DNA of 7,692 nt from the NCBI GenBank assembly GCA_023396535.1, contig JAEWWD010000188.1, positions 1 to 7,692 of the forward strand, written 5' to 3'. The translations under genes were made by a program, and so were the position numbers. Positions 5,449 through 7,692 of this stretch are shown in pieces; the first letter of the stretch is position 1; every line of letters starts with the position of its first letter. The notes under the pieces were generated by a model, which ran no database searches, was not told the origin of the DNA, and worked only from the letters and a program-made list of their open reading frames with translations. Source of the DNA: Bacillota bacterium (lineage in GTDB: Bacteria > Bacillota > Clostridia > Christensenellales > CAG-138).

Positions 5449-6345
5449 TCAGCAGAAACTCTGGGAGCCGTAGCGCGCAAACCATGCCACAAAATCCTGC
5501 ACATGCTGCGCGCAATCCTTTTTGTAGAACATGGTGATTTCGAGATCCATATTGAACTCGGAAAGGTTGATTACCTTGAACTGCTTTTTGTATAGCTCCT
5601 CTTTGATTGCGATATACGGCAAAAAGCATAGGCCATAGCGCTTTGCGACAAGCATTTTCGCGCTTTCAATGCTTTCCACGCGGAGATTGCGGTTGAGGCA
5701 GGCGTTGTCGTAGCCGAGCTTGGCGAGGTTTTTCATCAGCATGTTGGTGATGTCGTTGCGGTCGGTAAACATGATTAGCGGCATATCGAGCAGCTTCTCG
5801 GCGGTAACCACGTCCGGAGAGCAGTCGTCGTTTCGAGATACCAATACAATGCTGTTTTTGCCCACCCGTTCGCATACCATTTCCGGGTGCGTAAAGGGCT
5901 CGGCATCGCAGGTGAAGCCGATATCGCAGATGTTATTCGCCACGTGGGATACAATTTCGGGGGCGACGTTGCAGGAAAGCTCGTAGTGGTGGTGCGGATA
6001 GGTGAAATTGGCCTTGATGAGCGTGCAGGGCAGGGCATAATCCGCCACGGAGGTGCACGCCTCAATTTTAATGACCGCATGCCCCTTTTCCGTATCCTCC
6101 AGTGCGCGCATCATCTCGTCGTGGGTACGGAGTATGTTTCCAGCAAACTGAAATACGATTTTTCCGGTATCCGTGAGCGAAACGCCCTTGTTGCTGCGCA
6201 CGAGAAGCTGACGGGATAAATCGTTTTCCAATTTTTGTATTTGCTGGCTTAACGCGGACTGCGAAATATGACAGCTCTTCGCTACGTTGCTGATGCTGCC
6301 TTCCTTCGCTATGATATAAAAGTACTTTAACGATTCAATATTCAT
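5449..6345 (-). CDS. LysR-type transcriptional regulator, cysteine-rich
   Basis: A 298-residue LysR regulator, the normal family length. The N-terminal winged helix-turn-helix occupies residues 1-60: MNIESLKYFYIIAKEGSIS, then SQSALSQQIQKLE, then LLVR and LTDTG. A linker helix follows, then a periplasmic-binding-like effector domain (about 90-295). It is rich in cysteine for this family: 12 residues (25, 97, 107, 125, 140, 146, 158, 175, 216, 240, 278, 298), ten of them inside the effector domain. The start ATG at 6343-6345 has AGGTGA just upstream on the minus strand. It is divergent from the YeeE/YedE gene, the usual LysR arrangement for a neighbouring target, and its 3' end nearly touches the first tusA. 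Probable role (inference): controls the yeeE-tusA genes in response to a sulfur or selenium signal. A LysR group linked to selenium metabolism is known, and membership cannot be excluded. Confidence 0.9.
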   Translation of the reverse strand: MNIESLKYFYIIAKEGSISNVAKSCHISQSALSQQIQKLENDLSRQLLVRSNKGVSLTDTGKIVFQFAGNILRTHDEMMRALEDTEKGHAVIKIEACTSVADYALPCTLIKANFTYPHHHYELSCNVAPEIVSHVANNICDIGFTCDAEPFTHPEMVCERVGKNSIVLVSRNDDCSPDVVTAEKLLDMPLIMFTDRNDITNMLMKNLAKLGYDNACLNRNLRVESIESAKMLVAKRYGLCFLPYIAIKEELYKKQFKVINLSEFNMDLEITMFYKKDCAQHVQDFVAWFARYGSQSFC

Positions 6346-6365
6346 CGTTCACCTGCTTTGTAATT

Positions 6366-6374
6366 AGTATATCA
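6366..6374 (-). promoter_or_regulatory. Extended -10 promoter candidate for the LysR gene
   Basis: Read on the minus strand this is TGATATACT: a TGn extension followed by TATACT (five of six). It lies about 20 bases before the LysR start. The -35 region (TTTTC-like) is weak, as is tolerated for extended -10 promoters. Confidence 0.4.
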
Positions 6375-6392
6375 TAAATCCGCCATTAGAAA

Positions 6393-6427
6393 AGCCGTTG
6401 CAGCATAAGAAAAACGCGGAATCGGCT
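6393..6427. promoter_or_regulatory. Spaced inverted repeat in the LysR/YeeE divergent region
   Basis: AGCCG (6393-6397) and CGGCT (6423-6427) are perfect inverted arms 25 bases apart. They lie 26 to 60 bases before the predicted yeeE transcription start, where LysR regulators commonly bind. The arms are short, so this could be chance. Confidence 0.25.
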
Positions 6428-6437
6428 AAAACGCATT

Positions 6438-6446
6438 TGTGATAAT
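6438..6446 (+). promoter_or_regulatory. Extended -10 promoter candidate for the YeeE/YedE gene
   Basis: TGTGATAAT is a TGn extension followed by GATAAT (five of six). The expected -35 position (around GGAATC, 6418-6423) does not match, which fits a promoter needing an activator such as the divergent LysR protein. Transcription would begin near 6453, about 43 bases before the start codon. Confidence 0.45.
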
Positions 6447-6454
6447 ATTAACCA

Positions 6455-6466
6455 AGCAAGCTTGTT
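6455..6466. promoter_or_regulatory. Imperfect palindrome at the predicted yeeE transcription start
   Basis: AGCAAGCTTGTT contains the perfect 8-base palindrome CAAGCTTG and matches its own complement at 10 of 12 positions. It sits on or just after the predicted transcription start. Operator function is a guess. Confidence 0.25.
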
Positions 6467-6495
6467 AATTTTTTAGTTAGAAAGGATGTGTAGGA

Positions 6496-7188
6496 GTGGC
6501 TGAAGAAATCACTGCCTCGGCGGCACGCAGCAGCAGGGCGCAAGCGGGCAGGAAAAAGAAAAAGAGCCAAATTCCATTTGCGTTCGCGCTGCTTCTCGTC
6601 ATTATCGCCGTGGGTGTTTGGCTTTCCTCCGTTGGTGAGAAGCTGCCGCTTTACTGGCTGACGGGCATCGCGTTCGGGTTCATACTCCAGCGGAGCCGGT
6701 TCTGCTTTACAGCCTCCATGCGCGACCCGTATCTGACGGGCAGCACCACCGTAACGAGGGCTGTTTTGATTGCGTTTGCCGTTACAAGCATCGCGTTTAC
6801 CGCCATCAAATACGGTTACTTTACGAACGGGCTTCCCATTCCCGGGCAGAGCTATGTGGCTCCCGTCAGCCTTGCGACGGCGGTGGGCGCGTTCCTGTTC
6901 GGTATAGGCATGGTCATAGCGGGCGGCTGCGCTTCCGGGACGCTCATGCGCGTGGGAGAGGGCTTCCTGATGCAGATCATATCGCTCTTTTTCTTCATCG
7001 CCGGCTCGCTGTTCGGCGCGTTCCAGTACGGTTGGTGGGAAAGGAACTTCATCGTTTCCGCGCCGAGGATATTCCTGCCCGATTATCTCGGGTGGCTGGG
7101 CGGTCTTCTGTGCAATCTCCTCATCATCGCCGTCGTGTACTACTTCGCCCATAAGTGGGAAAACCGCAAAAAGCAAGCTGAAGCATAA
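6496..7188 (+). CDS. YeeE/YedE (DUF395, TsuA-like) sulfur transport protein, half-size
   Basis: A 230-residue membrane protein of the YeeE/YedE family, whose best-known member TsuA passes thiosulfate through the membrane by relay between cysteines. A basic N-terminal tail (residues 14-24, RAQAGRKKKKS) precedes about six hydrophobic stretches (roughly 26-46, 52-66, 88-104, 124-144, 157-177, 197-217). Two conserved Cys motifs are present: QRSRFCFTAS with Cys70, and IAGGCASGTL with Cys145. Full-length TsuA is about 350 residues, so this is a half-size member. The gene starting at 7624 appears to be its partner. The start is GTG 6496: AAAGGA (6481-6486) is nine bases away, while AGGA directly abuts the GTG and is too close to serve. 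It is divergent from the LysR gene and followed by tusA after 168 bases. Thiosulfate is the likeliest cargo; a selenium compound is the main alternative. Confidence 0.87.
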   Translation: MAEEITASAARSSRAQAGRKKKKSQIPFAFALLLVIIAVGVWLSSVGEKLPLYWLTGIAFGFILQRSRFCFTASMRDPYLTGSTTVTRAVLIAFAVTSIAFTAIKYGYFTNGLPIPGQSYVAPVSLATAVGAFLFGIGMVIAGGCASGTLMRVGEGFLMQIISLFFFIAGSLFGAFQYGWWERNFIVSAPRIFLPDYLGWLGGLLCNLLIIAVVYYFAHKWENRKKQAEA

Positions 7189-7209
7189 AGGCGTGCTTGG
7201 CTGAAACAT

Positions 7210-7231
7210 CGCGTTTTCGTAAACGTGTTTT
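7210..7231 (+). terminator. Weak intrinsic terminator or attenuator candidate after YeeE/YedE
   Basis: CGCGTTT (7210-7216) pairs with AAACGTG (7221-7227), with one G-U pair and a TCGT loop, followed by TTTT (7228-7231) and then C. The stem is AT-rich and the T-run short, so termination would be partial at best. If real it would lower expression of the downstream tusA or split the unit. Confidence 0.3.
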
Positions 7232-7270
7232 CACAATCAAAATGGTGCATTCGGGTCATTCTTCAGATAT

Positions 7271-7297
7271 TTGAAGTGTGGTCAGGAACCGTATAAC
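7271..7297 (+). promoter_or_regulatory. Weak promoter candidate before the second tusA
   Basis: TTGAAG (7271-7276, four of six) and TATAAC (7292-7297, five of six) are separated by 15 bases, shorter than ideal. CTTCA-GATATT-TGAAG (7261-7276) forms a small inverted repeat over the -35. It could give separate expression of tusA and the partner YeeE/YedE gene, but the spacing makes this doubtful. Confidence 0.25.
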
Positions 7298-7314
7298 CAA
7301 AATAAGGAAAATAA

Positions 7315-7328
7315 AACAAACATTTGTT
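7315..7328. repeat. Short perfect inverted repeat before the second tusA
   Basis: AACAAA (7315-7320) and TTTGTT (7323-7328) are perfect complements separated by CA. The repeat lies 15 bases before the Shine-Dalgarno site. The two-base gap favours a protein-binding site over an RNA hairpin. The surrounding region is AT-rich, so chance is possible. Confidence 0.25.
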
Positions 7329-7356
7329 ATTTCTATGAAAGCAGGAGGAAAGTATC

Positions 7357-7587
7357 ATGAGTAAAGAAGTCGTATTGGATTGCCTGGGAGAAGCCTGCCC
7401 CGTTCCCCTTATCAAAACCCAGAAAGCACTGGAGCCCCTCTCTGTTGGCGATGTGCTCATCGTTAAGCTCGACCATAGCTGCGCTATGAAAAACGTTCCC
7501 GAATGGGCCCGTAAGGCCGGCCATAACGCGGAAATCGAAGAAGTTGACGACGGCGAATGGGAATGCATCATTGAAAAGCTCTGCTGA
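7357..7587 (+). CDS. TusA-family sulfur carrier protein (second copy)
   Basis: A 76-residue TusA/YedF-type persulfide carrier. The active-site motif is Cys14-Pro-Val-Pro17 in EACPVP. Further cysteines are Cys9 (LDC), Cys42 (DHSC), Cys70 and the C-terminal Cys76; the last two are absent from the copy at 5216. Both copies share LDCxGxxCPVP, QKxL, GD, DHSC and EIxEVxxGxWE, so they are clear paralogs, though the segment after DHSC differs. The ATG at 7357 has an AGGAGGA site (7343-7349) seven bases upstream, the strongest in the window. It sits between two YeeE/YedE genes, which points to a carrier that accepts sulfur on the cytosolic face of that transporter, as TsuB is thought to do for TsuA. 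YedF-like service in selenium metabolism is the alternative. Confidence 0.9.
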   Translation: MSKEVVLDCLGEACPVPLIKTQKALEPLSVGDVLIVKLDHSCAMKNVPEWARKAGHNAEIEEVDDGEWECIIEKLC

Positions 7588-7623
7588 GGTTGAACGGGAA
7601 TATAGTTTCGGGAGGTGAACGGT

Positions 7624-7692
7624 TTGAAGGCTTTGATAGAAAAGCTCAGCCGCAACGAATTCTATAAAAAATGGTTTAAGGATGCACTGCCC
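7624..7692 (+). CDS. Start of a second YeeE/YedE-type membrane protein (3' truncated by window edge)
   Basis: Only 23 codons are visible, an amphipathic, basic N-terminus with NEFYKKWFKDALP at its end. This resembles the cytosolic lead-in (KWFKDPWPYW-like) that I recall from YeeE/YedE proteins encoded beside TusA in clostridia. The first membrane helix would begin just past the edge. The start is TTG at 7624, with an excellent GGGAGGTGA site (7610-7618) five bases upstream measured from its end. It is 36 bases after the tusA stop on the same strand, so co-translation within one transcript is likely. The family call rests on the short N-terminus and the neighbours, so it is moderately supported; that a coding gene starts here is well supported. 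Confidence 0.6.
   Translation, partial: MKALIEKLSRNEFYKKWFKDALP

Noticed and set aside
5434..5454. Bidirectional terminator between the first tusA and LysR genes
   Set aside because: The stems are only five base pairs and neither strand shows a following T-tract.
6448..7209. Long minus-strand open frame of 253 codons opposite the YeeE/YedE gene
   Set aside because: Its product is rich in Arg, Pro and Glu with no family resemblance, and it mirrors a membrane protein gene with clear motifs on the plus strand.
6455..7328. Shared operator upstream of yeeE (6455-6466) and the second tusA (7315-7328), both with CAA...TTGTT
   Set aside because: The spacing between half-sites differs (two versus four bases) and both regions are AT-rich, so a common regulator is not supported.

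Overview
The window looks like chromosomal DNA of an anaerobic, low-to-middle GC Firmicute, probably a member of the Clostridia. This rests on strong Shine-Dalgarno sites, frequent GTG/TTG starts, and a YeeE/YedE-TusA-YeeE/YedE arrangement that I associate with clostridia. No diagnostic marker (rRNA, tRNA, ribosomal protein) is present, so the genus cannot be named. No mobile element, CRISPR array or tRNA was seen, and no gene-free stretch exceeds 300 bases.

Left part (1-2430): the C-terminal half of a class II (FucA-like) aldolase runs off the left edge. It converges on a GNAT acetyltransferase gene on the minus strand, and the two stop codons overlap in TTAG. A short divergent promoter region follows, then a methionine gamma-lyase gene, which predicts methionine breakdown to methanethiol, 2-oxobutyrate and ammonia.

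Middle (2431-5446): a 228-base intergenic stretch is unusually rich in inverted repeats. Then come an orphan dTDP-glucose 4,6-dehydratase (rfbB/rmlB) with a TTG start, a 12-or-so-helix SLC13/DASS-type anion transporter, and a 76-residue TusA-family sulfur carrier. All are on the plus strand with short gaps, so co-transcription is possible.

Right part (5449-7692): a cysteine-rich LysR-type regulator on the minus strand ends two bases from the first tusA. It is divergent from a YeeE/YedE membrane protein with Cys-centred motifs of the thiosulfate-transporter family. A second 76-residue TusA follows, and then the first 23 codons of what looks like the partner YeeE/YedE protein, cut by the right edge.

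Working together (inference): methanethiol production, an oxyanion transporter, two TusA persulfide carriers, a two-part YeeE/YedE transporter and a thiol-rich LysR regulator suggest a sulfur (possibly selenium) acquisition and trafficking locus. The plausible flow is uptake of a reduced sulfur compound through YeeE/YedE, then handover to the TusA carriers, under control of the LysR protein. The rfbB gene does not obviously belong to this theme.
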